NCBI GenBank assembly: GCA_023664535.1
Contig: JAMPFJ010000022.1
Span: forward strand, 1 to 49,407
Source of the DNA: Bacteroidales bacterium
GTDB taxonomy: Bacteria; Bacillota; Clostridia; Lachnospirales; Lachnospiraceae
Length of the DNA: 49,407 bases
Direction of reading: 5' to 3'
The notes under the pieces: model-generated
Told to the model about the DNA's origin: nothing
The model's database searches: none
The model's input: only the letters and a program-made list of their open reading frames with translations
Made by a program: the position numbers and the translations under genes
Part shown: in pieces, positions 33,898 to 43,429 of the stretch
How positions within the stretch are numbered: position 1 is the stretch's first letter
Layout: each line of letters begins with the position of its first letter

Positions 33898-35715
33898 TCA
33901 AAACCGTATTCTTGCCGTAAACATACCGTCCTCCTCCGTAAGCTCTAACAAAAAACCGTGCAGCTCTGCAATATTTTTTACAATGGTCAGCCCAATCCCG
34001 CTGCCCTGTTCATTTCCCCGGCTGTTATCCCCCTTTACAAAAGGCTTCCAGAGGTCTTTCACCTCTCCGCCAACCGGCGCCGCCAGCAAATTACGCACTT
34101 CATAAAATTCCCTGTTTACGGTAATGAAAATCTCCCCCTGCTCCGGCGTATATTTCACTGCATTGTTGATTAAATTTTCAACTGCCTGTGCCATAAATTC
34201 CGAATCGGCAAAAAGCATTTCTTCCTTTCCGGAAACCGCAGCTTTATCTGCTTCCTCACCGCCTGAGTTAATCCGGATTTCCAGTCCCTTGTCCGCAATC
34301 ACGCCCTGATACTTATCAATAAACTGTCCAGTCATCCGGTAAAGACTGATACTTTCCTTTTTCAGCTTTTGGGTATCACCCTCCACCTTGGCGAGATTCA
34401 ACATATTATGAATCATTGCATCCATATAGCTTACATTTTCCAATATTTTCTCTACATAGTAATCTCTCTTTTCCCCATGCACGTTATCCCTTAAATTTTG
34501 GGCATACCCGGAAACCACCATCAGCGGGCTCTTCAAATCATGCGCCATCATATTGGTCATGTCCCTGCGGTACCTTTCCATCCGCAGCTGCGCCTGATAC
34601 CGGAAATGCGAGCGGAAAGCAAGCATCAGGGACAGCAGTACAGTCAGCGCAAATGCCCCCAGATAGACCAAAAGCGCCTCTTTGCCATACCGTCTCGCCA
34701 GATTATATTGATGAACGGTAATCAGCAAAAGCTCCGGAGTCCCGCTTTCTGCAACAGTCAAGCTGCTGGTATTATATATGCGGCGGTTAAACCCCCCCTC
34801 CTGTCTGGTGAAGCATACCCCGGCGGATGCCGTCACGCTATCCCACGCTTCGCTATCCGCCATAAGCTCTGCCAGCAGCTCATCATATTCCTCCCTCGTC
34901 TTACCCTCTGTCCATACACACCACAGGCGGTATTTCTCCGAAGTGATATGCGTATATCCGTCCGTCACCTCCGGCGTAGTGTCATACTCCCCGTAAACGA
35001 TATCCATATTATCCAGAATGGCAAACCTGCCCGGAATAATTTCATTGTCCCTATAATAACAATCCTCCACCTCCATGCGGAATATCCCATGGGGATACTC
35101 CCTGGTTAAACGGTCATATTCCTCCGCCATCTTCTTCAGCTCATCATTTACGCAAAAGCACGTTACCAAATCCGCCTGTTCTTCCTCACCCTTAGCCGAG
35201 AAGGATATCCAGAACGCCCCCGATGCATCTGCCACAACAGACAAATCCCTGGTATCCAGCAGCATGGCCCCATCGGAATTAAACGCATTTTCCTCCATAT
35301 CGTAGTGCATTGTCTCAAGGGTCATCATCCATTTTACTCTGGAAACCCAATTCTGCCCAAAATCCTCCCCCGCAGTCTGCATTTCCTCACACACCGTATA
35401 CAGCTCGTTATATAAATTGTTATCATTTGCCGAATATACCGCTTCAACCGCATTTTTCTTGATATTATATGCAAATATCGTGCCTGTCACGCAAAGGGCT
35501 GCTGAAAATACCAGCACCGGTATAAAAATACCGATAAATGTCCGAAGAAAGCTCTCCTTTTTCTTCGCTATTTTCCGCATTTTGTCCGCTGTCTTTTCTG
35601 TCCGGCGTTTTTTGCGCTCCACTCTCCGCCCTTTTCTGTCATTTACTGATTCCCTATATTCCTCCCACATCCGATTCCACAAGGAGGAAGCTTCTCCATG
35701 ATTATTTTTCCGCAT
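33898..35715 (-). CDS. Sensor histidine kinase with large extracytoplasmic domain
   Basis: The protein has 605 residues. A strongly basic cytoplasmic N-terminus (about 1-57) precedes TM1 (about 58-84), a large external sensing domain of unrecognised fold (about 85-344) and TM2 (about 345-367). The catalytic part has the phospho-acceptor His at about 392 (MMAHDLKSPLMV), an N-box NLINNAVKYTPEQG and a G-box GSGIGLTIVKNIAELHG. No clear HAMP domain is seen after TM2. The partner regulator gene (35783-36463) lies 67 bp upstream on the same strand. The signal is unknown; the neighbouring transporter is a candidate target. Confidence 0.92.
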   Translation of the reverse strand: MRKNNHGEASSLWNRMWEEYRESVNDRKGRRVERKKRRTEKTADKMRKIAKKKESFLRTFIGIFIPVLVFSAALCVTGTIFAYNIKKNAVEAVYSANDNNLYNELYTVCEEMQTAGEDFGQNWVSRVKWMMTLETMHYDMEENAFNSDGAMLLDTRDLSVVADASGAFWISFSAKGEEEQADLVTCFCVNDELKKMAEEYDRLTREYPHGIFRMEVEDCYYRDNEIIPGRFAILDNMDIVYGEYDTTPEVTDGYTHITSEKYRLWCVWTEGKTREEYDELLAELMADSEAWDSVTASAGVCFTRQEGGFNRRIYNTSSLTVAESGTPELLLITVHQYNLARRYGKEALLVYLGAFALTVLLSLMLAFRSHFRYQAQLRMERYRRDMTNMMAHDLKSPLMVVSGYAQNLRDNVHGEKRDYYVEKILENVSYMDAMIHNMLNLAKVEGDTQKLKKESISLYRMTGQFIDKYQGVIADKGLEIRINSGGEEADKAAVSGKEEMLFADSEFMAQAVENLINNAVKYTPEQGEIFITVNREFYEVRNLLAAPVGGEVKDLWKPFVKGDNSRGNEQGSGIGLTIVKNIAELHGFLLELTEEDGMFTARIRF

Positions 35716-35782
35716 TATCCCTCAACCTCCATTCCCACCCGCAGTTATTGCCCTGCAGGAAAATTTACCGCTTTTCATTTTC

Positions 35783-36463
35783 TTAGCTCTCATCCATCCG
35801 GTATCCCCTTTTGATAATTGTCTTTATCTGGCTGCCTGCCTCCCCCAATGCCCTGCGCAGCTTTTTAATATGGTTATCCACTACCCGGTCATTCCCCTCA
35901 TAGTCATAGCCCCAGATACGGATAAGCAGGGTATCCCTCTCCACCACCATATTCCTGTGCTCCATCAGATATTTAAGCAGGGCATACTGCTTGGGTGGAA
36001 GGTTCACCGGCGCCCCCTTTACAGACACCGTGAGCCTCACCGGATTTAACACAATGTCTCCGCAGATAATCTCATTTTTTCCCGTCATGCCCTTCGCCCG
36101 CTTTAACAGGGCATTCATCTTTGCATACAGCTCCGCTAACGAAAACGGTTTGACCATATAGTCGTCGCAGCCCAGATGATATCCGTAAAGAATATCCTCC
36201 TCCTTTCCCCTCGCCGTCAGGAAAATAATCGGAACAATGCTTTGCTGGCGCAGCTGCCTGCAAAGTGCAAAGCCGTCCATGCCGGGCATCATGATATCCA
36301 GCAGAACAAGGTCAAATTCTGTTTCGTAAAACCGTTCCAGACCCTCCTCGCCATCCTTTGCCAGGGTAAGCTTCATCATTCCGCCGCTTTTCTCCGAAAT
36401 ATAATCCGCCAGAATTTCCTGTATCTGCCGGTCATCTTCCACTAGTAAAATCTGATATGCCAT
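35783..36463 (-). CDS. OmpR family response regulator
   Basis: The protein has 226 residues. The receiver domain (1-118) has the acidic pocket VEDD, phospho-acceptor Asp56 in LVLLDIMMPG, Thr in FLTARG and Lys in MVKPF. The C-terminal winged helix (about 128-224) has LPPKQYALLKYLMEHRN and RVVDNHIKKLRRALGE. It is transcribed with the histidine kinase and is its probable partner. No clear 17-bp-spaced promoter was found in the 156 bp upstream. Confidence 0.95.
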   Translation of the reverse strand: MAYQILLVEDDRQIQEILADYISEKSGGMMKLTLAKDGEEGLERFYETEFDLVLLDIMMPGMDGFALCRQLRQQSIVPIIFLTARGKEEDILYGYHLGCDDYMVKPFSLAELYAKMNALLKRAKGMTGKNEIICGDIVLNPVRLTVSVKGAPVNLPPKQYALLKYLMEHRNMVVERDTLLIRIWGYDYEGNDRVVDNHIKKLRRALGEAGSQIKTIIKRGYRMDES

Positions 36464-36619
36464 AAAACTCCTCCTCCAATTTTACCGTCCCTGCCAGAAT
36501 CCCTTTTGTGTCCTGCGCCCAAAAGCTTTATACGCAGGTCTGAACCATCTTTTCAGTATCAGTTTAGCAGAGACATATATCCTCCGTGTATCCATTTTTA
36601 TTATTTTCACTTTTTTCAT

Positions 36620-36666
36620 AAAAAAGAACACCTTCCCCGCTCTTAACGAAGAAAGTGTTCTTTTTT
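36620..36666. terminator. Bidirectional terminator after pyrD
   Basis: AAAAAAGAACAC (36620-36631) pairs with GTGTTCTTTTTT (36655-36666), a 12-bp stem with A and T flanks that works in both directions. It closes the pyrF-pyrK-pyrD transcript. Confidence 0.85.
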
Positions 36667-36671
36667 CTATC

Positions 36672-37574
36672 CTATTTCACACAGCCAATAATCTCCTGAA
36701 TATCCTCTATTCCCTGCTCCTCCATAAACTCTTTTATTCCCTCTATAATTTCTATCGTTGTATAAGGATTACGGAAATTAGCTGTACCTACAGATACGAC
36801 AGTGGCGCCTGCCATCAAAAACTCAATAGCATCCTCGGCATTCCGGATTCCTCCCATACCGATAATCGGCAGGTTAACCGCATTTGCCACCTGATACACC
36901 ATGCGGATTGCCACCGGCTTAATCGCCGGACCGGACAACCCGCCCGTTTTATTGGCTATGGCAAAATCCCTTTTGTGAATATCAATCTTCATTCCGGTTA
37001 ACGTATTGATTAGGGACAACGCATCCGCTCCTCCTGCCTCTGCCGCCTTCGCCATTTCGGTAATATCTGTGACATTCGGACTAAGCTTCATGATAACCGG
37101 CTGTTTTGCCTTCGCCTTGACTGCCCTTGTTATCTGCTCCAGCGCATTCGGATTCTGCCCAAAGGCAATTCCGCCTTCCCGGACATTGGGACAGGAAACA
37201 TTGATTTCCAGCAAATCCACGTTTTCCTCCGCCAGCCGCTCTACTACCTCCACATAATCTTTTTCCGATTTGCCGCATACATTTACAATAATTTTTGTAT
37301 CATACTGCTGTAAAAACGGAATATCCCTGCTGCAAAATACATCAATCCCCGGGTTCTGCAGTCCCACTGCATTCATCATCCCGCCATAGGTTTCCGCAAT
37401 CCTCGGCGTCGGATTCCCCTGCCACGGCACATTGGCAACGCCCTTTGTCGTAACGGCTCCCAACTGGTTTAAATCAACAAATTCTCCGTATTCCGCACCG
37501 GAGCCAAAGGTTCCGGATGCCACGGTTACCGGATTTTTAAATTCTACGCCTGCAAGCTTAACCGAAAGCTTCAT
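36672..37574 (-). CDS. pyrD: Dihydroorotate dehydrogenase, class 1B catalytic subunit
   Basis: The protein has 300 residues. It oxidises dihydroorotate to orotate using FMN. Features are VASGTFGSGAEYGEF, the ...LEINVSCPNV block with the active-site Cys, NTLTGMKIDI and the phosphate-binding GMGGIRNAEDAIEFLMAGA. Pairing with PyrK makes this the NAD-dependent 1B type. The start ATG shares one base with the pyrK stop (TGATG), so translation is coupled. The order is pyrF, pyrK, pyrD; the terminator at 36620-36666 follows. Confidence 0.96.
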   Translation of the reverse strand: MKLSVKLAGVEFKNPVTVASGTFGSGAEYGEFVDLNQLGAVTTKGVANVPWQGNPTPRIAETYGGMMNAVGLQNPGIDVFCSRDIPFLQQYDTKIIVNVCGKSEKDYVEVVERLAEENVDLLEINVSCPNVREGGIAFGQNPNALEQITRAVKAKAKQPVIMKLSPNVTDITEMAKAAEAGGADALSLINTLTGMKIDIHKRDFAIANKTGGLSGPAIKPVAIRMVYQVANAVNLPIIGMGGIRNAEDAIEFLMAGATVVSVGTANFRNPYTTIEIIEGIKEFMEEQGIEDIQEIIGCVK

Positions 37575-38338
37575 CAAAACGTCACCTCCCGTGCATCAAA
37601 TACCGGACCGTCCTTACAAATCCGTTTGTTATGGACATGGCTGTGTCCGTCCACCTCTGTTGACTGGCACACACAGGCAAGACAGGCGCCAATCCCGCAC
37701 GCCATTTTTTCCTCCAGGGAAAGCTGCGCCTCCATATGATTGGCAAACGCATACTCCTTAACTGCACGCAGCATAGGTGTCGGTCCACAGGCATACAGGA
37801 TATCTCCCTCGATTTCATATTCCCTGATGGCGTCCAGCACATTTCCCTTTACTCCTGTCCCGCCATCCTCACTGGCGGTATACACCTCGCCTTTTGTAGC
37901 AAAATCCTCCAAAAGAAATGTCTCATCCCGAAATCCCAGCACGATACTCTTCTCTCCCGGTAACCGCTTTGCCAATTCCAGCATCGGCGGGATTCCGATT
38001 CCTCCGCCGATTAAAACAGCCCGCTTATCTTTCACGGTAAATCCGTTTCCCAGCGGTCCCATCACCTCTATCCGGTTTCCCGCTGCCAATGTCGCAAATT
38101 CCTTTGTCCCTTTTCCCACTACACGGTATACCAAACGGATGGTTCCCTCTCCGCTGTCAATCTCACACAGACTGATTGGCCTTGGCAGCAGATTTGCCCC
38201 ATCCTTACTGTATAACGATACAAACTGCCCTGCCTTTGCCTGTCCGGCAATCTCCGGTGCATGTAAAACCAGACTGTATATATCACTGGCAAGCTGCTCC
38301 TGCCGTTTAACCCTTGCACTCATCTTCACTGCACTCAT
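37574..38338 (-). CDS. pyrK: Dihydroorotate dehydrogenase electron-transfer subunit
   Basis: The protein has 254 residues. It has an FAD-binding ferredoxin-reductase-like domain (about 8-100, LLPRPISLCEID), an NAD-binding region (GGGIGIPPMLELAKRL near 112, ACGPTPML near 187), and a C-terminal [2Fe-2S] site with CGIGACLACVC (about 217-227) plus a later Cys. It transfers electrons from dihydroorotate via PyrD to NAD+. It is coupled to pyrD by a one-base overlap and follows pyrF by 13 bp. Confidence 0.95.
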   Translation of the reverse strand: MSAVKMSARVKRQEQLASDIYSLVLHAPEIAGQAKAGQFVSLYSKDGANLLPRPISLCEIDSGEGTIRLVYRVVGKGTKEFATLAAGNRIEVMGPLGNGFTVKDKRAVLIGGGIGIPPMLELAKRLPGEKSIVLGFRDETFLLEDFATKGEVYTASEDGGTGVKGNVLDAIREYEIEGDILYACGPTPMLRAVKEYAFANHMEAQLSLEEKMACGIGACLACVCQSTEVDGHSHVHNKRICKDGPVFDAREVTF

Positions 38339-38351
38339 GTTCTTCTCCTGT

Positions 38352-39278
38352 CTATCGCTTTGCGATTGCTCCGGTAATATCCTCTACCATATCCATTACT
38401 GCCTGCCTTGAGGCGTCCGCAAAATTCTGCTCTCCGAAAGAAGCGTATTTGTCCTGCTTATACGCTGCAATAATTCCTCTCGACGAATTGACGATAGCAC
38501 CCAGTCCGTCCGCATTAAAATAATGCACCAAATCCTCCGCCTTACCGCCCTGCGCACCATAGCCGGGTACTAAAATATAGGTCCTTGGCATCAACTTTCG
38601 GAGCGTCTTCCCCATTTCCGGATATGTTGCCCCAACGACACAGCCTACGTTACTGTAGGTATCGCCCATGCATTCCTCTCCCCATTCAACCACCTTCTCT
38701 GCCACCAGCTCATAAAGCGGCTTTCCGTCTATTTTCTTATCCTGGAACTCACCGGAAGAAGGATTAGAGGTCTTAACCAGTACAAAAATCCCCTTATTTT
38801 CTTTCTTGCAGACATCCACAAAGGGTTTTACCCCGTCTGTTCCCAGATACGGATTCACCGTGACAAAATCCTCCGAAAATCCGGAATAGCTTTTGCTGCC
38901 CACCTGTACCTTTCCCAGATGCCCCGCCGCATATGCGCCTGACGTAGAGCCGATATCCCCTCTTTTGATGTCTCCAATGACAACCAGCCCTTTTTCCTTA
39001 CAATAATCACAGGTCTTTGCAAATGCCGCAAGTCCCGGTATTCCGAACTGCTCATACATGGCAATCTGTGGTTTCACTGCCGGAATCAAATCATAAACGG
39101 CATCTACAATGGCTTTATTGAACTGCCATATTGCTTCCGCCGCCCCCTCCAGGGTTTCCCCATGCTCTTCAAATGCCTTTTTCTGAATATGGGCAGGCAC
39201 ATAGGAAAGCATCGGGTCTAAGCCCACTACTATCGGGGCGTTTAAGGCACTAATCTTTTCCACCAACGTATTAATCAT
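38352..39278 (-). CDS. pyrF: Orotidine 5'-phosphate decarboxylase, long subfamily
   Basis: The protein has 308 residues, the longer PyrF subfamily (about 270-310) rather than the short 230-residue type. It decarboxylates OMP to UMP. The active-site block VIGDIKRGDIGSTSGAYA carries the catalytic Lys and Asp residues. The C-terminal block is ILVPGYGAQGG, with NSSRGI beyond it. It is the first gene of the pyrF-pyrK-pyrD operon under the promoter at 39357-39385. An AGGAGG site precedes the ATG. Confidence 0.95.
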   Translation of the reverse strand: MINTLVEKISALNAPIVVGLDPMLSYVPAHIQKKAFEEHGETLEGAAEAIWQFNKAIVDAVYDLIPAVKPQIAMYEQFGIPGLAAFAKTCDYCKEKGLVVIGDIKRGDIGSTSGAYAAGHLGKVQVGSKSYSGFSEDFVTVNPYLGTDGVKPFVDVCKKENKGIFVLVKTSNPSSGEFQDKKIDGKPLYELVAEKVVEWGEECMGDTYSNVGCVVGATYPEMGKTLRKLMPRTYILVPGYGAQGGKAEDLVHYFNADGLGAIVNSSRGIIAAYKQDKYASFGEQNFADASRQAVMDMVEDITGAIAKR

Positions 39279-39356
39279 GTCATCCTCCTAAAATTATTCT
39301 TCTATCGCTTCACAAGCTCTATACTGTATACGCACTTAAACGGATATACTTTTTCC

Positions 39357-39385
39357 ATTATATTCTAATTCCGGCGCTTCTTCAA
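39357..39385 (-). promoter_or_regulatory. Promoter of pyrF-pyrK-pyrD
   Basis: On the minus strand, TTGAAG (39385-39380), 17 bp and a perfect TATAAT (39362-39357). The 75-nt leader shows no PyrR attenuator. Confidence 0.7.
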
Positions 39386-39414
39386 TTCCTATTTCAAAAA
39401 AATTCCCGCTATGT

Positions 39415-39462
39415 AAAAAACCATGCTCTGCCGGAAAAGCTTTCGGCAGTCATGGTTTCCTT
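39415..39462 (-). terminator. Intrinsic terminator after rubrerythrin
   Basis: On the minus strand AAACCATG-A-CTGCCG pairs with CGGCAG-AG-CATGGTTT, followed by TTTTT, about 30 bp past the stop. A strong, nested stem. Confidence 0.85.
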
Positions 39463-39490
39463 TTATCCTGATGATTTTACGCAGACGAAA

Positions 39491-40087
39491 TCAAGCGGAA
39501 TAGGGCGCAAACTTTACACGTATAAAATATCCCTTATCCTTCTTGCAGACCGGGCAGACCTCCGGCGCCGATTTTGCCTCAATAATCTGTCCACAGTTTA
39601 AGCACATCCATGTCGTGGATACCTCCGAAATGAACAACTGATTGTCCTGCATCCATTTTTTAAATTGTCCGAAGCGGTCGGCATGTACCTTTTCCACCCG
39701 TCCAATCATAAAAAATGCGCCTGCAATGTTGTCAAATCCTTCCTCTCTTGCCACCCGCTCAAATTCTTTATAAACCTGGTCGTGCTCTTCATTCTCGTTA
39801 TGCTCTGCCATACCAAGAAGCTCCTCTAAGGATTCACTGATATCTACCGGATAACTCCCATCAATCTCAATATTTTCTCCGGACAGTTCAGTCAGAAATT
39901 CATAAAACACCTTTCCGTGTGCCCGTTCCTGCTCTGCGGTAAATTTGAATACCTCCTCCAGCACATGGAGATTTTTCTCATGTGCCTTTTCTGCCGCAAT
40001 CGTATAACGGTTTCTCGCCTGTGATTCACCGGCAAATGCCCGCATCAGATTTTCCTTTGTCCTGCTTTCCTTAAAATCAACTGCCAT
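39491..40087 (-). CDS. rbr: Rubrerythrin
   Basis: About 198 residues. The N-terminal ferritin-like di-iron domain (about 1-145) has ENLMRAFAGESQARNRY, FKFTAEQERAHGKVFY and FFMIGRVEKVHADRF, with the Glu and His iron ligands. The C-terminal rubredoxin-like domain has CLNCG and CPVC pairs for one iron. It reduces hydrogen peroxide with electrons from NAD(P)H-linked carriers, protecting anaerobes from oxygen. The ATG at 40087 was chosen for AAGGAGG immediately ahead. No PerR-like box was found in the short upstream region. Confidence 0.95.
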   Translation of the reverse strand: MAVDFKESRTKENLMRAFAGESQARNRYTIAAEKAHEKNLHVLEEVFKFTAEQERAHGKVFYEFLTELSGENIEIDGSYPVDISESLEELLGMAEHNENEEHDQVYKEFERVAREEGFDNIAGAFFMIGRVEKVHADRFGQFKKWMQDNQLFISEVSTTWMCLNCGQIIEAKSAPEVCPVCKKDKGYFIRVKFAPYSA

Positions 40088-40176
40088 TTTGTCCTCCTTA
40101 TTAATCAAATACTCTCGGGCTGTTACACAAAGAACATCCCCTTTTATAAGGATTTCCAAAATCTGTCATGCTATAC

Positions 40177-40227
40177 AAAACGGGGCTGCTGCGCAAAGAA
40201 AAAACTCTCTTTTGCACAACAGCCCCG
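40177..40227 (-). terminator. Intrinsic terminator after guaB
   Basis: GGGGCTG (40182-40188) and CAGCCCC (40220-40226) enclose a further imperfect stem; a T4 run follows on the minus strand. It closes the cheX-guaB transcript about 25 bp past the stop. Confidence 0.75.
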
Positions 40228-40251
40228 GCAGCCAGCTAATCCAATCATCTG

Positions 40252-42206
<1,955 letters not shown>

Positions 42207-42237
42207 GATTATCCCCTTTTCCAATTATTTCCGTATC

Positions 42238-42255
42238 ATAATAACTTGTTATTAT
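42238..42255. promoter_or_regulatory. Palindrome at the cheX-guaB transcription start
   Basis: ATAATAAC, TT, GTTATTAT: perfect 8-bp arms. It abuts and slightly overlaps the -10 box of the cheX-guaB promoter, so it is placed like a repressor operator. The binding protein is unknown; an AT-rich coincidence is possible. Confidence 0.45.
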
Positions 42256-42282
42256 TATACATGAATCCCTTTCACTTCGCAA
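42254..42282 (-). promoter_or_regulatory. Promoter of cheX-guaB
   Basis: On the minus strand, TTGCGA (42282-42277), 17 bp and a perfect TATAAT (42259-42254). Confidence 0.7.
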
Positions 42283-42383
42283 ATAAAAATGAAAAGTTTT
42301 TCAAGATTTTTAAAGTTTTTCATCATTGTATCACCTATTACATATTTTGCAAGTATTTTTCTGCCGATTATCTATTTTTTCTT

Positions 42384-42412
42384 TTGGTAACCTGTGCTAT
42401 ACTGACTGTATA
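42384..42412 (+). promoter_or_regulatory. Predicted promoter of the serine acetyltransferase/ABC-F unit
   Basis: TTGGTA (42384-42389), 17 bp and TGTATA (42407-42412), about 38 bp before the start codon. The -10 match is moderate. Confidence 0.45.
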
Positions 42413-42449
42413 AGTTAATCATATAGGGAATACCCCTTTGGAGGATAAA

Positions 42450-43394
42450 ATGAACAAACAATTTAACGAAATCTTACCTGATATTGTCGATGCAATTACC
42501 CATAACTATACACAATCCGATTTGCTGCTGGGAAAATCCGCAAAACAGCTTCCTGTGCGGAGCGTCATTATCGAAATTTTAAATGATTTGCAAAGGCTGA
42601 TATTTCCCGGTTATTTCAGTACCGAATCCGTGGATACCAGCAATGCCGCCTACTATACCGGACATATGCTTTCTAATCTCCATGGTAAACTGAAAAAACA
42701 GATTGCCCTGGCGCTTGCCTATGATAAGGAAGATATTCATTCCGTCTCCATACCGGAAATACAGGAACAGGCAGAGCATATCTGCAACTCTTTTCTTTCT
42801 GCCATTCCCGATATACAGACACTCTTGCTTTTAGACGTACAGGCCGGCTATGACGGCGACCCCGCCGCCGATAACCGGGAACAGATTATTTTTTCCTACC
42901 CCGGATTTTATGCCGTTTTTGTCTATCGCATTGCCCATGAGCTCTATCGGATGCATGTTCCGTTTATCCCGCGGATTATGACGGAGCATGCCCACGGAAA
43001 AACCGGTATAGACATTAATTCCGGCGCATCCATCGGCAGATATTTCTTTATGGACCACGGTACCGGTATCGTAATCGGGGAAACCACGGTTATCGGTGAC
43101 TATGTAAAGCTGTATCAGGGGGTTACCCTTGGTGCGCTGAGTACCCGGGGCGGACAGCATCTCGCCGGCGTCAAGCGTCATCCAACCATTGAGGACCGGG
43201 TAACCATCTATGCCAATGCAACCATCCTGGGAGGGGAAACCGTGATTGGCAGAGATTCCGTTGTGGGCGGCGGCGCTTTTATTACCGACTCCATTCCCGC
43301 AAACACACGGGTTACCATTACTCCGCCGGATTTGTCCATTAAAAATGAAACAACAGGCGATATTTCCGCCACCAGCTATATTTACGAAATCTAA
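42450..43394 (+). CDS. epsC: Serine O-acetyltransferase
   Basis: About 314 residues, the long form annotated EpsC/SatA. It makes O-acetylserine from serine and acetyl-CoA for cysteine synthesis. An N-terminal helical region (about 1-170) precedes the left-handed beta-helix of hexapeptide repeats with GIDINSGASIGRYFFMDHGTG, IGETTVIGDYVKLYQGVTLG and ANATILGGETVIGRDSVVGG. The catalytic His and Asp lie in the YFFMDHGTG region. GGAGGATAAA precedes the ATG; the in-frame TTG at 42438 is part of the ribosome site. The ABC-F gene follows by 35 bp. Confidence 0.93.
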   Translation: MNKQFNEILPDIVDAITHNYTQSDLLLGKSAKQLPVRSVIIEILNDLQRLIFPGYFSTESVDTSNAAYYTGHMLSNLHGKLKKQIALALAYDKEDIHSVSIPEIQEQAEHICNSFLSAIPDIQTLLLLDVQAGYDGDPAADNREQIIFSYPGFYAVFVYRIAHELYRMHVPFIPRIMTEHAHGKTGIDINSGASIGRYFFMDHGTGIVIGETTVIGDYVKLYQGVTLGALSTRGGQHLAGVKRHPTIEDRVTIYANATILGGETVIGRDSVVGGGAFITDSIPANTRVTITPPDLSIKNETTGDISATSYIYEI

Positions 43395-43429
43395 CCGCAA
43401 AACACAATACAGATAAGGAACAAAAAACC

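Noticed and set aside
36482..36595. Small basic 37-codon frame upstream of the response regulator at 35783-36463
   Set aside because: There is no ribosome site before its ATG and the composition looks random. It could be an upstream leader frame but nothing supports it.
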